Below, piece after piece: positions 26,921 to 36,455 of a stretch of DNA of 64,000 nt. The notes beneath the pieces are model-generated. The model was given only the letters and a program-made list of their open reading frames with translations, searched no databases and had not been told where the DNA came from. Source of the DNA: Bacillota bacterium (GTDB lineage Bacteria; Bacillota; Clostridia; Lachnospirales; Lachnospiraceae); assembly GCA_023443225.1 (NCBI GenBank), contig JAEZVF010000024.1, forward strand, positions 32,414-96,413, read 5' to 3'. A program made the translations under genes and the position numbers. Each line of letters opens with the position of its first letter. Position 1 is the stretch's first letter.

Positions 26921-28447
26921 TTACTGCTCTTCCTTCTTGTTACGAACCAGTTTTGTCCTTTCTGATTCTCTTGCAAAAAGAGGACGTTTGGTCATTTTTA
27001 CAGTAGAAAATTTTATGATAGCATCTTTCTTATCCGTGCCTTCATTGACGTCTGATGCCACAAAAGGAACCAGATATGGCATTCCAAAACTTTTTAACCC
27101 CCCTAAATGAATTAATAAAATCATTAGTCCTAAAACAAATCCATACAATCCCAAAAAAGAGGATAATAAAATAATCAGATACCGAATGATTCGAAAGGCT
27201 GAAGCAAATGCTTCATTGGGAACTGTAAATGCAGAAACTGCTGTTAATGCAATAATAATAACAACGATTGGACTTACCAGATTGGCACTTACTGCTGCAT
27301 CACCTATAATTAAACCACCGACGATTCCGATTGTACTACCCATTGGACCTGGTAGCCGGATACCAGCTTCAAGAAGCATCTCGAACGCTATTTCCATCAT
27401 AATTACCTCAAATAATACAGAAAAGGGAACACCGTTTCTCGCTGCTGCAAAAGATAAAGCCATGGGTGAAGATAATAATTCCGCTTGAAAATTAATCACA
27501 GCAATATAGAGACCAGGCAAGGCCACCGTAAGAAAGGCACCAAAATATCGTATGATACGCTTGAATGTTGCTACTTCCCACCTGGAATAGGCATCATCTG
27601 AAGCCTGAAAAAAAGAATTCAAGGTAGCAGGAAGGATGAGTGCCATTGGTGAATTGTCAACCAACAGTACAATTCTGCCTTCTAAAATGGCAGATGCTGC
27701 TTTGTCCGGTCGTTCCGTTGATTGAAATTCGGGGAATGGTGAATATATATTCCGTTCTAGAATTTGCTCCAACATTCCACTATCTAAGATTCCATCAATT
27801 GTATATTGGTTCAATCTATGTTCAATATCTTGCAGGATTTCCGGTTGGACTACATCTTCAAGATACACCAATGCTACATCTGTAAGTGTCCTGCTACCTA
27901 TTTTCACCTGCTTCATCTTTAGATTAGTATCCTTGATTCTACGGCGAAGTAAAACACGATTAATATAAAATGCCTCACTAAAGCTTTCCTTCGACCCCCT
28001 GATAGCCACTTCATTCTCACTGGTTGGTACACCTCTATTGGCAAATCCTCTGACGGAAACCTTAAGTGCTTTATCATAACCATCAACCAATATAATCGTA
28101 TCACCTGACAAGATAAACTGTGCTGCTTCATTCACAGTAATAACTTCTGATATATCTGCAGATCTAAGTCCTTTTTCCTTAATATAGTCAAATTGCTTAT
28201 CAGCCGGAAGGTCATCCATTTTATAAATTAGATAGCGTAAGGTATCTTCTTCCAATAAATCCTTGCTTACCATATTATCTATATAGATAAAGTAAATATC
28301 GACCTTATTATTTCCGCCAATCGTAAGGCGACGCTTAACTATATCACCACAATCCTTAAACAATGCATCCATAGTATCTATATTCTCATCAATCGTTTTT
28401 GCAAACAATGCGGTAATTCCATTTTTTTGATCATGCAAAACGTCCAT
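26921..28447 (-). CDS. Spore germination protein GerAA
   Basis: A 508-residue A subunit of a Ger-type nutrient receptor in the spore inner membrane. The soluble N-terminal half (to about 270) binds germinant-linked partners in studied homologues. The C-terminal half has about five membrane segments and the typical LPGPMGSTIGIVGGLIIGDAAV and VPNEAFASAF stretches. It is followed after 30 bases by the GerAB-GerAC fusion. Upstream, GTATA with CATGTT about 16 bases downstream (near 28488-28515) resembles a sigma-G promoter, as expected for forespore expression; this is a weak match. Confidence 0.93.
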   Translation of the reverse strand: MDVLHDQKNGITALFAKTIDENIDTMDALFKDCGDIVKRRLTIGGNNKVDIYFIYIDNMVSKDLLEEDTLRYLIYKMDDLPADKQFDYIKEKGLRSADISEVITVNEAAQFILSGDTIILVDGYDKALKVSVRGFANRGVPTSENEVAIRGSKESFSEAFYINRVLLRRRIKDTNLKMKQVKIGSRTLTDVALVYLEDVVQPEILQDIEHRLNQYTIDGILDSGMLEQILERNIYSPFPEFQSTERPDKAASAILEGRIVLLVDNSPMALILPATLNSFFQASDDAYSRWEVATFKRIIRYFGAFLTVALPGLYIAVINFQAELLSSPMALSFAAARNGVPFSVLFEVIMMEIAFEMLLEAGIRLPGPMGSTIGIVGGLIIGDAAVSANLVSPIVVIIIALTAVSAFTVPNEAFASAFRIIRYLIILLSSFLGLYGFVLGLMILLIHLGGLKSFGMPYLVPFVASDVNEGTDKKDAIIKFSTVKMTKRPLFARESERTKLVRNKKEEQ

Positions 28448-28561
28448 TGCTAACCTCTTTCTGCCTGTGAAACTATCGGGTAACCCCTCAACATGTTTGA
28501 TATTTGTAATTTATACGCAGATATTATAACCAATCTGTGGGTTTTTATTATAAATAAACGA

Positions 28562-28604
28562 AAAAGAACCATGCCAATAAGCTTTATACTGGCATGGTTC
28601 TTTT
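28562..28604 (-). terminator. Terminator of the scpA-scpB operon
   Basis: A perfect 15-bp stem (28562-28576 with 28590-28604) starts and ends with A/T runs, so it can work in both orientations. It lies 90 bases after the scpB stop and separates it from gerAA. Confidence 0.85.
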
Positions 28605-28692
28605 CGTTCTCAATTAATATTGATTTGTATCTCATCAGTTTATAACAGTTCATACTATGACCTAAATTGGACGAATGACTCACAAACCAATA

Positions 28693-29262
28693 TCAGATAT
28701 CTAATTTTAATTGTATCTCCTCTTCTGCTTCTAATTTAAAATCCTCAACCTTCTCTGGGTTTATGATTGGTAAGTCTTCAAGAGACTGAATACCAAAACT
28801 TCTTAAGAAATCTTCTGTTGTACCAAACAATATGGGTCTTCCCGGCGCATCCATTCTACCAACTTCACAGACCAAGCTATACTCAATTAATTTATTGACT
28901 GCATGATCACATTTTACACCTCGGATTGCTTCAATCTCCTGCTTCGTAATCGGTTGTTTATATGCAACAATGGATAAGGTTTCAAGCAAAACATCCGTTA
29001 ATATATGCTTTTTGGGTATGTGAGTAATCTTAATAATGCTTTCATACATTTCTGCTTTTGTACACATTTGGAAAGCACCATCCAATTCAATGATTTGAAT
29101 TCCTCTTTCTTCTGTATCATATTGATCCATCATATTATGGATCACTCTACGCGTAGTGTCTACATCATGATCCACAGCCGCGGCTATTCTCTCTAATTCA
29201 ACTGCTTCTCCCATGGTAAATAATATGGCTTCAATAGCAGCTTGTAGTTTCTTAATCTCCAT
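28693..29262 (-). CDS. scpB: Segregation and condensation protein B
   Basis: A 189-residue winged-helix protein that binds ScpA and bridges the heads of the SMC condensin ring for chromosome folding. Family marks are AIEAILFTMGEAV at the start, ETLSIVAYKQPITKQEIEAIRGV and GRPILFGTTEDFLRSFG. GGAGG precedes the ATG. It lies 20 bases after scpA. Confidence 0.95.
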   Translation of the reverse strand: MEIKKLQAAIEAILFTMGEAVELERIAAAVDHDVDTTRRVIHNMMDQYDTEERGIQIIELDGAFQMCTKAEMYESIIKITHIPKKHILTDVLLETLSIVAYKQPITKQEIEAIRGVKCDHAVNKLIEYSLVCEVGRMDAPGRPILFGTTEDFLRSFGIQSLEDLPIINPEKVEDFKLEAEEEIQLKLDI

Positions 29263-29282
29263 GGCTTCCTCCGATAATTATC

Positions 29283-30065
29283 TTAATTTAGTACAACGGA
29301 ATCATCAAATTCTACTATGCCGTTTCCTATAAAGTCTATAGTAATATCATCGAATAGACTCTCTTGTACAATCTCTACTTGTCCAATTTTCATCAGTTCT
29401 AAAATACCTAAAAATGCTACGATAATTTCCATTTTACCGGTTTGTTTTTCAAGAAACCTTCGAAAACTAAATGATTTATGTTGTAAACCGTATTTTTGTA
29501 TATTTTGAATGGTTTCATAAAAATTAATTTCTTCTTTTTCAATTCTGCCAAATTTACTTCGGATCGGATCGATCTTATCCACCTGTTTTTTCATTACTGT
29601 CTGGAATATCGCATGTAGTTTTGCCAATGTCAGGTCAGACAATAACCCTGCAGTATCTATTTCTTCTTTATAATTAGATACTTCAGGTGGAAGGCTGGAA
29701 GCTTTAAATATAATTTTTGCAGCATCCATTTCTTTATCTTTTAGTTCAAAAGAAATATATTTATACATTTTATATTCGAGCAAACGCTCCACCAATTCTT
29801 TTCTTGGATCTTCCTCTGTTTCCTCTTTTGCTTCATCCTTGGGTAATAACATTTTTGATTTGATATTAATTAAAGTCGCTGCCATGACTAAGAACTCGCT
29901 CATAATGTCCAAATTCTTCGTCTCCATCATTTTAATATATTCCATATACTGTTCTGTAATCTCAACAATTGGAATGTCATAAATATTAACTTTATTCTTA
30001 TCAATCAGATGAAGCAACAGATCCAAAGGTCCTTCAAATGCTTCTAATTTCACTGGTATACTCAT
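29283..30065 (-). CDS. scpA: Segregation and condensation protein A
   Basis: A 260-residue kleisin subunit of the SMC-ScpAB complex. It begins IPVKLEAFEGPLDLLLHLI, the conserved SMC-neck contact, followed by DIPIVEITEQYMEY. The C-terminal winged helix (about 205-255) carries FLGILELMKIGQVEIVQE. I chose the ATG at 30065 because the longer frame would begin inside the upstream gene and family members start at this point. It is co-transcribed with the M50-like gene and scpB. Confidence 0.95.
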   Translation of the reverse strand: MSIPVKLEAFEGPLDLLLHLIDKNKVNIYDIPIVEITEQYMEYIKMMETKNLDIMSEFLVMAATLINIKSKMLLPKDEAKEETEEDPRKELVERLLEYKMYKYISFELKDKEMDAAKIIFKASSLPPEVSNYKEEIDTAGLLSDLTLAKLHAIFQTVMKKQVDKIDPIRSKFGRIEKEEINFYETIQNIQKYGLQHKSFSFRRFLEKQTGKMEIIVAFLGILELMKIGQVEIVQESLFDDITIDFIGNGIVEFDDSVVLN

Positions 30066-30102
30066 AGGTTGTCGCCTTTCTGTATCTTTCTTCCTTATCT
30101 GT

Positions 30103-30705
30103 TTACAATAAAGCACTCATGATAAGCGTTCCTACACTTGTTATGAATCGAAACATAATTACCAGAACCAACAACATCTTAATAAAATAATCATTCCGAA
30201 TTATCGTGAAATATTTTGTGGGAGATTTACCAGCAATACATAAACCCATATCAAAGGTTGATATAGGGAACAAATTTACTAGTAACATACTGATACTAAT
30301 TAAAGCAATATAAACCAAGGTACATTGAAAGAACAGTTCCAGTAACCCCGTTGATTCTAAATAAGAAAAATTTGCTTCCATTCCAATTCCAAATTTCAAC
30401 AGAATCATGCTAACCATAAAAATGATAGATAAACTTAAAAATCCTGCGATACCAAGGATAAAATTAGTCTTTTTATCTTTAATTCGATACATATATGGTT
30501 TAGAAAAACCAGCCTGATTTGTAACACATAAAATTAAACCAATTGGATCGATATAGTGATGTAATCTGTATATATTATGCTTGCTTTTCACCCCATTGCT
30601 ACTGTTAATACGTTTGTATATCATAGCTTTGGGTAATTCATGAAGTATCATGACAATACTTCCGGCAAGTAAAGCCGCAGCAAGCCGAATAAGTTGTATT
30701 TTCAT
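30103..30705 (-). CDS. M50 (site-2 protease)-like membrane protein, probably inactive
   Basis: A 200-residue protein with about four to five membrane segments. The expected zinc site HExxH reads H22-E-L-P-K26, so the second histidine is missing. The second motif reads LFPISTFDMG instead of the usual NPxxxLDGG; the aspartate remains but a glycine is lost. Clostridia often carry an M50-family gene just before scpA, which supports homology. Loss of a ligand makes proteolysis unlikely, so it may be a pseudoenzyme or chaperone-like membrane protein. It is tightly packed (15 bases) after the phosphoesterase gene. Confidence 0.7.
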   Translation of the reverse strand: MKIQLIRLAAALLAGSIVMILHELPKAMIYKRINSSNGVKSKHNIYRLHHYIDPIGLILCVTNQAGFSKPYMYRIKDKKTNFILGIAGFLSLSIIFMVSMILLKFGIGMEANFSYLESTGLLELFFQCTLVYIALISISMLLVNLFPISTFDMGLCIAGKSPTKYFTIIRNDYFIKMLLVLVIMFRFITSVGTLIMSALL

Positions 30706-30720
30706 TATTGTCCTCCAAGT

Positions 30721-31587
30721 TCACACGTTCCGTACTAATGTTACCATCATGATTTCAGGACGGTTAAATGCTCTAATTTTAATCGTATGCAATCCTAGTC
30801 CTCTTGAAACAAGCATGGTCTTACCATCATTTTCAAATATACCTGCATCATACTTAGGAAAGAATTTATATTGAGGAGAAATCAGACCCCCTAACCCTGG
30901 TAAACGAATAATTCCACCATGAATATGACCAGATACTGTTAAATCTGCACCCCAATCTGAGTAGTTTGAAAAGTAAACTGGATTATGGGCTATCAATATA
31001 TTATAACATTGATTATCTGCAATTCCTACTAATTTTTGAAGATTTTCGGTTTTCATTTTAGGTCGCTTTATTTTTTTAAAGTATTCTTTTTCTATCATAA
31101 GGCCTGTTATGATTATGGTATCGTCCTTATGTGTTATACGAATTTGTTTGTTATCTAAAAAATGAACCCCCAGCTTTTCCAAGCTTTTCTTGAATTCATC
31201 AAAGCTTCCATCATAGTTATCACCACCAGGCATTACCTTCTGCTCATGGTTTCCATAACCATAAAAAATTGGATACTGCTTCGCAAGTTTTGAAAGAAAT
31301 GATAAGGTAATGTTATTCTTATTGTTTTTTGCTCCAACTATCATATCTCCAGCAATTAGTATATAATCCGGCTTTCTCTCATGAATTGCATTCAATAATC
31401 TTACATTACCCTTCCCATAACTGTTATTGTGGAGATCTGCAAGAATCATTAACCTTTTTCCGCTAAAAGTCTGGGGTATTTTTTCGGATTTGATACGATA
31501 CTGCGTAACCTCCAACTTACTACTTTCATATATTGAATCTAGAATAATGACACATAGGATAATACCAAGCACCAATAATACATGCAT
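30721..31587 (-). CDS. Membrane-anchored metallophosphoesterase
   Basis: A 288-residue calcineurin-like phosphoesterase. An N-terminal membrane anchor (about 2-20) precedes the metal-binding blocks: ILADLHNN (Asp and His), LIAGDM, YGYGNHEQ and LIAHNP, VSGHIHGG. The ATG at 31587 follows GGAGG by 5 bases. The TTG 12 bases upstream is within the ribosome binding site and is rejected. It resembles the YkuE/LpxH-like group of cell-surface phosphoesterases. The substrate is unknown. It heads the run phosphoesterase, M50-like, scpA, scpB. Confidence 0.9.
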   Translation of the reverse strand: MHVLLVLGIILCVIILDSIYESSKLEVTQYRIKSEKIPQTFSGKRLMILADLHNNSYGKGNVRLLNAIHERKPDYILIAGDMIVGAKNNKNNITLSFLSKLAKQYPIFYGYGNHEQKVMPGGDNYDGSFDEFKKSLEKLGVHFLDNKQIRITHKDDTIIITGLMIEKEYFKKIKRPKMKTENLQKLVGIADNQCYNILIAHNPVYFSNYSDWGADLTVSGHIHGGIIRLPGLGGLISPQYKFFPKYDAGIFENDGKTMLVSRGLGLHTIKIRAFNRPEIMMVTLVRNV

Positions 31588-31612
31588 AACTACCTCCAAA
31601 ATACATTGTTAG

Positions 31613-31650
31613 AGGGCACCAAAAAGTGCAAAAGCACAATTTGGTGTCCT
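31613..31650 (-). terminator. Hairpin downstream of the second dacF-like gene
   Basis: Eleven pairs (AGGGCACCAAA with TTTGGTGTCCT, one G-U) and a second GTGC/GCAC stem around an AAAA loop. It lies 55 bases beyond the stop at 31705. No clear T-run follows, so termination strength is uncertain. Confidence 0.55.
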
Positions 31651-31704
31651 TAAAATTCACCTTAGATTATAACATAGACTGTTCTGATGGTCTATAGGAC
31701 TAAT

Positions 31705-32877
31705 TTAAAGAAATAGACGATCCAGAGCCCGTTTAAAAAAGTCCATAAAGTTAGCTTTTGATATGTTTTCTGCTGCAACAATATCCACTGTTCCAATTTG
31801 CTTTCCCTTTATAAAGTAGGTAACTTCACCAACTTTATCATTTTCTTTCACAGGTGCAGTTATCATTTCATTGATTGTAATTTCTTTCGTTATATCAGCA
31901 GGATTGGTTTCCTTTAGACACAGGTAAGAAAACTCTTTATTAACTCGATATTTTAATGCAACCTCGACTCCCTTCTTAACGGGTATCGGAGTCACTACCA
32001 TATCCTGATTATTGTCAGTATATATACTACAGTTTGCATATCCATAATTGAGCAGTTTTGCTGCTTCACTAAATCTAACTTTGGTCTCTGGAGCGGCCAG
32101 AATGACAGCGATTAAATCCATCCCTTCCCTTTTTGCCGTAGCAGAAAGACAATATTTAGCCAGACTGGTAGACCCGGTCTTTAATCCTGTGATACCTTTA
32201 TAAAATTTTATTAGTTTATTGGTATTTGTTAAACCAAATTCACTCTGCCCTTTCTTTGTCGTATGTACAAATGTATCCATCCAAACCGTGGAATAGTTGC
32301 TGATTTCTGGATGCTTGGTAATTAATTCCCTCGACATTAGGGCAACATCATAGGCCGTAGAATAATGGTTATCTACATCAAGCCCACAACAATTAACAAA
32401 ATGTGTATTATTCATGCCTAATTCTTTTGCTCTTTCATTCATTTTTTTCACGAACTCTTCTTCAGAACCAGCAATCGCTTCTGCCATGGCAACACTTGCA
32501 TCATTTGCACTAGCAATACTGATACATTTAATCATAGTATTTACATCCTGTTGTTCATAAGGTTCTAAATATACCTGTGAACCTCCCATAGAAGCTGCAT
32601 GTTCACTTATTGTAACCATATCTGTTAACGCAATCTTACCACTATCAAGTGCTTCAAATATTAACAATAAGGTCATAATTTTAGTAATACTGGCAGGTCT
32701 TAACTTTTCATCCTTGTTCTTTTCATAGATTATCGTTCCGGTTGATCCTTCTATTAAAACTGCTGATGTAGAAGTTATATCCAACTGATCCTCTTCTGCC
32801 TTTGCATCAACCGGCATGAAGAACAAAGTGTTCATTAGTAAAATAATACTTATTAGAAGGATTATAAATCTCTTCAT
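31705..32877 (-). CDS. dacF: D-alanyl-D-alanine carboxypeptidase (DacF)
   Basis: A 390-residue S11-family penicillin-binding protein. The signal peptide (about 1-28) ends near VDAKAEED. Active-site motifs are SITK in RPASITKIMTL, SAN in ISIASANDASVA and KTGS in GLKTGSTSLAKYC. A C-terminal domain and an amphipathic end (FMDFFKRALDRLFL) would anchor it to the membrane. Sporulating Firmicutes use DacF-type enzymes to trim cortex or vegetative peptidoglycan. GAGGT precedes the ATG. The other S11 enzyme at 764-2041 is a distant paralogue. Confidence 0.92.
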   Translation of the reverse strand: MKRFIILLISIILLMNTLFFMPVDAKAEEDQLDITSTSAVLIEGSTGTIIYEKNKDEKLRPASITKIMTLLLIFEALDSGKIALTDMVTISEHAASMGGSQVYLEPYEQQDVNTMIKCISIASANDASVAMAEAIAGSEEEFVKKMNERAKELGMNNTHFVNCCGLDVDNHYSTAYDVALMSRELITKHPEISNYSTVWMDTFVHTTKKGQSEFGLTNTNKLIKFYKGITGLKTGSTSLAKYCLSATAKREGMDLIAVILAAPETKVRFSEAAKLLNYGYANCSIYTDNNQDMVVTPIPVKKGVEVALKYRVNKEFSYLCLKETNPADITKEITINEMITAPVKENDKVGEVTYFIKGKQIGTVDIVAAENISKANFMDFFKRALDRLFL

Positions 32878-32932
32878 TTATTACCTCACGTCCAAAATAT
32901 ACTTAATATATTTTAGTCAGCATGCCATGATT

Positions 32933-33151
32933 TTAGACCTCATTATCCTCAAACGTAACCTTTATTATTATATCATCACATTTAAAACAATAAGGATTCT
33001 TGATTTGTTTCATAAAATCAAGAATCCTCTCGTTCTTCGGTAAATCCATATTTACTTTTACGTCCCTTATATCCACTAACATGTCCGGATCTACCGATCT
33101 GACATCTACATCTTTCATTGCCTTTAGCTCTTGCTTTGTTATCCTGTCCAT
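32933..33151 (-). CDS. Small conserved Lachnospiraceae protein (DUF6870-like)
   Basis: A 72-residue protein with the repeated family pattern VDIRDVKVNMDLPKNERI and FMKQIKNPYCFKC. I recognise the style of a small protein family common in Lachnospiraceae, DUF6870 from memory, not verified. Usual members extend about 15 residues further, so this one may be shortened at the C-terminus. GGAG precedes the ATG. Function unknown. Confidence 0.7.
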   Translation of the reverse strand: MDRITKQELKAMKDVDVRSVDPDMLVDIRDVKVNMDLPKNERILDFMKQIKNPYCFKCDDIIIKVTFEDNEV

Positions 33152-33225
33152 TATAATATCTCCACATGAAATGTTTGTTGATAAATACCTATTCGGAAAA
33201 TATTATATTTATGTATAACATTCTA

Positions 33226-34413
33226 TTAATCTGCTCTTAAAGCGTCGATTGGACTTAAGTTTGCTGCTTTTTTTGCCGGCATATAGCCAAAGATGATACC
33301 AATACCGGTAGATACTCCAAAGGCTAAGAGAATAGCTGACCAAGAAGTATTTATAGTAAATTCACCAACATTCCCCAGCGCACCGGATGCCATTCCTCCA
33401 AGTAAACTGGATAATCCTTTTGTAACAAGTATCCCAAAAAGTACCCCTGTTAATCCTCCCAATGCACTGATTGTTGCTGCTTCTATTACAAATTGTCTAA
33501 TGATATCCTTTTTCTTAGCACCAAGAGATTTTCGAATACCGATTTCTCTTGTTCTTTCTACAACAGAGACCAACATTATATTCATGATTCCAATTCCAGC
33601 TACCAAAAGGGATATCCCTGCTATTCCACTTAATGCTGTGGACAGTACTCCTTCCACGGATTTAATTATATCCAAGTACTGTTTCGCAGTCTCAATATAA
33701 TATAAATTATCATCTTTCATTTTACTAAGTAAGAATTTTTCCAGCGTGTCTACAGCCATCTGTACATTGTCCACGTCTTTTGCTGTGATTGAATAATAAG
33801 AAGTTCTATTTGTACCGGTAAGTTTACTTGCACTTGTATAGGGAATATAGATATAATTATCATCATAGGACTCATGTATACCTATGATAGTATATTTCAA
33901 ACCTTTTATTCTTAAGGTGTCCCCTACAGAAACCTTTCCGTCATAAACTTCCTTGACTACGTTAGCTCCAATGACACAGCTGTTGGTTCTATATTTTATA
34001 TCTGCATACGTTACAAAACGTCCAGAAGATATCGATATATTATACATATCCTGGTAAGAAGGGGCGATTCCCAGAACACTACATTCATAGTTATTGGTAT
34101 CATTTTTAACGTTGTACTTATCATACACTATAGGCGATTCATCACGGTACAAATTACCATTTTGACTTATAAATTTACTCATCTCTTCGTCTGTAACATA
34201 TCTGGTATCGGTACTGTATATATTGACTGCTATAACATCCGGACCGATATTCATAAAGGTAGAAAGAATAAAATTCGTCGCACCTTGTACAAGACCCGTT
34301 AAAATGATAACGGAAGATACACCTATAATCATACCCAGCATGGTAAGAAATGAACGCAGTTTATTCCCTACTATACTTTTCCATGCTAATTTAAACGATT
34401 GTGTTATATTCAT
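33226..34413 (-). CDS. MacB-type ABC transporter permease (copy 2)
   Basis: A 395-residue permease. It has one membrane helix near the N-terminus (SFLTMLGMIIGVSSVIILTG), a large extracellular domain (about 50-265), then three helices at the C-terminus (GISLLVAGIGIMNIMLVSVV, and two around 320-385). This is the MacB/FtsX-like plan that moves substrates by mechanotransmission. It is a tandem duplicate of the gene at 34451-35638. Even the ribosome binding region (AGAAAGAGGTTA before ATG) is shared. Last gene of the export operon. Confidence 0.93.
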   Translation of the reverse strand: MNITQSFKLAWKSIVGNKLRSFLTMLGMIIGVSSVIILTGLVQGATNFILSTFMNIGPDVIAVNIYSTDTRYVTDEEMSKFISQNGNLYRDESPIVYDKYNVKNDTNNYECSVLGIAPSYQDMYNISISSGRFVTYADIKYRTNSCVIGANVVKEVYDGKVSVGDTLRIKGLKYTIIGIHESYDDNYIYIPYTSASKLTGTNRTSYYSITAKDVDNVQMAVDTLEKFLLSKMKDDNLYYIETAKQYLDIIKSVEGVLSTALSGIAGISLLVAGIGIMNIMLVSVVERTREIGIRKSLGAKKKDIIRQFVIEAATISALGGLTGVLFGILVTKGLSSLLGGMASGALGNVGEFTINTSWSAILLAFGVSTGIGIIFGYMPAKKAANLSPIDALRAD

Positions 34414-34450
34414 GCTAACCTCTTTCTACATACAATTTTATACAATGTTA

Positions 34451-35638
34451 TTATTCACTTCTTAAGGCATCAATAGGATTTAGATTTGCTGCCTTCTTTG
34501 CAGGCAGATAACCAAAGCATATTCCAATACCTGTAGAAACTCCAAAAGCTAATAAAATTGAGGAAAAAGAAGGAGAAGCAGTAAAGGTACCTACATTTCC
34601 CATTGCACTAGCAGCCACACTTCCTATGAAACCACCCAATAGATTTGTTAATAAAATACCGAAAACAATTCCAATCAATCCACCAAGCCCACTAATCATA
34701 GCAGCTTCAATGACAAATTGTCTTGTAATATCCTTTTTCTTAGCACCCATCGATTTTCGAATACCAATTTCTTTGGTCCTTTCCACTACCGTTACTAGCA
34801 TAATATTCATAATCCCAATTCCTGCAACCAATAGTGAGATTCCTGCAATTCCACTCAGTGCAGCAGACAAGATTGCTTCTACTGTATTTACAATATCTAA
34901 CAATTGTTTCATTGTATTCACATAATACAGGTCCTTATCTTTCATTATACTATATAGATAGCTCTTTAATTTTTGAACGGCCGGCTCAACATTGCTGGTA
35001 TCTTTTATAATAATTTCGAAGGTTGAAACTATATTAGTACCATTCAATTTACATGCACTAGTATAGGGAATATAAATATATTTATCACTGTAAGAATCGT
35101 GTGTACCAACAATGGTAAAAGTATGTCCGTCAATCTTAATCGATTCCCCAACTGGACTTTTTCCTCCAAAAAATTCTTTACTTATGTCCGCTCCAACTAC
35201 ACAGCTGTTCGTTCCATACTTAATATCCGCATACTCCAGAAAACGTCCTGAAGTTGTGGCTGCATTGACCATTTTTTGAATAACTGGCGCTACACCTACA
35301 ATCGTATAGTCTTTTGTATCGGTGCCTTTTTTTACTTTACCATTTGAAAAAATTACGGGGGAAATGTCCCCATATAGATCTGGATTGTCTTCTATAAAAT
35401 CATTCATTCCATCCACAGTGACATATCTTGTCTCTGTACTTAATATATCTACTTCCATGACATCCGTACCAACATTCATGAAAGTAGATAGAATGAAATT
35501 CGTTGCCCCTTGAACAAGACCCGTTAGAATAATAACTGAAGACACACCTATAATCATACCAAGCATGGTAAGAAAGGACCTTAATTTATTACTGATCATA
35601 CTTTTCCACGCTGATTTAAATGCTTGCGTTATATTCAT
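34451..35638 (-). CDS. MacB-type ABC transporter permease (copy 1)
   Basis: A 395-residue permease with the same plan as its neighbour: N-terminal helix (SFLTMLGMIIGVSSVIILTG), extracellular domain, three C-terminal helices. The membrane regions of the two copies are nearly identical, while the extracellular domains differ widely. This suggests duplication followed by divergence, perhaps to make a heterodimeric transporter. It starts 30 bases after the ATPase gene, so both permeases share the ATPase at 35669-36439. Confidence 0.93.
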   Translation of the reverse strand: MNITQAFKSAWKSMISNKLRSFLTMLGMIIGVSSVIILTGLVQGATNFILSTFMNVGTDVMEVDILSTETRYVTVDGMNDFIEDNPDLYGDISPVIFSNGKVKKGTDTKDYTIVGVAPVIQKMVNAATTSGRFLEYADIKYGTNSCVVGADISKEFFGGKSPVGESIKIDGHTFTIVGTHDSYSDKYIYIPYTSACKLNGTNIVSTFEIIIKDTSNVEPAVQKLKSYLYSIMKDKDLYYVNTMKQLLDIVNTVEAILSAALSGIAGISLLVAGIGIMNIMLVTVVERTKEIGIRKSMGAKKKDITRQFVIEAAMISGLGGLIGIVFGILLTNLLGGFIGSVAASAMGNVGTFTASPSFSSILLAFGVSTGIGICFGYLPAKKAANLNPIDALRSE

Positions 35639-35668
35639 GGTAACCTCTTTCTGCTTGATGTACTGTTT

Positions 35669-36439
35669 CTAATTATAAAGTTTCTTATATTCCTCCACAG
35701 AATCATCAAAATTGATTCTACCATCATGAATACGCACTACACGTTGTGCCTCTTCTGCTATCGTACGATCATGAGTGATAAGTACAATTGTATTTCCTTC
35801 TGCATTTAATTTCTTTAAGAAGTCTAAAACTTCACGACTTGTTCTGGAATCAAGAGCACCAGTAGGTTCGTCTGCCAGAATAAGGGATGGATTTCCTACC
35901 AACGCCCGCGCAATCGAGCCTCTTTGCTGCTGTCCACCAGATAGTTGATTGGGGAAGTTTTTGTATTTGTCTTTTATCCCGACCCTATCAAGTGCCTCCA
36001 ATGCCATTTCCTTTCTTTGCTTCATTCCTATACCAGCATATAATAAAGGTAATTCCACATTTTCAAGCAAATTCTGCCTTGGTAGTAAGTTATATTGTTG
36101 AAAGATAAATCCTATCGTTTTATTTCGAACCTCGGCTAGGTCGTCACTTTTCATTTTGCTAACATCCTGCCCTTTTAAAAAATACTGACCGGAAGATGGT
36201 ACATCCAATGCACCGATGATATTCATTATGGTGGATTTTCCACTTCCCGATTTACCTACGATTGCTACAAATTCTCCGGGATAAATTTTGAGATTGATTC
36301 CGTAATTTGCATGGACTTCATTATCACCCATTTGATAAATTTTATATATGTCAATTAATTCTATAAGTGGCGCTACGTCATTCTCTGTCTGTTGGATCGT
36401 ATTTGTCTCACCTATGTTAACACTCACATTTTCATTCAA
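35669..36439 (-). CDS. ABC transporter ATP-binding protein (MacB/LolD type)
   Basis: A 256-residue ATPase. Walker A is GKSGSGKST, the Q-loop is FIFQQYNLLP, the signature is LSGGQQQR, Walker B is LILADEP and the H-loop is ITHD. It powers the two permeases downstream. The start codon is TTG at 36439, after GGGGG at suitable distance; no in-frame ATG lies near. The next gene upstream is the membrane-fusion-like adaptor, 16 bases away. Confidence 0.95.
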   Translation of the reverse strand: MNENVSVNIGETNTIQQTENDVAPLIELIDIYKIYQMGDNEVHANYGINLKIYPGEFVAIVGKSGSGKSTIMNIIGALDVPSSGQYFLKGQDVSKMKSDDLAEVRNKTIGFIFQQYNLLPRQNLLENVELPLLYAGIGMKQRKEMALEALDRVGIKDKYKNFPNQLSGGQQQRGSIARALVGNPSLILADEPTGALDSRTSREVLDFLKKLNAEGNTIVLITHDRTIAEEAQRVVRIHDGRINFDDSVEEYKKLYN

Positions 36440-36455
36440 CTGAACTCACCCCCTG

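Noticed and set aside
28450..28683. A 77-codon minus-strand frame between gerAA and scpB
   Set aside because: It spans the strong scpB terminator hairpin, has no ribosome binding site and no recognisable sequence.
33293..33700. Long plus-strand frames opposite the permeases (also 34626-34925 and 9338-9757)
   Set aside because: They are antisense to clear genes with strong family motifs, have biased composition and no ribosome binding site.
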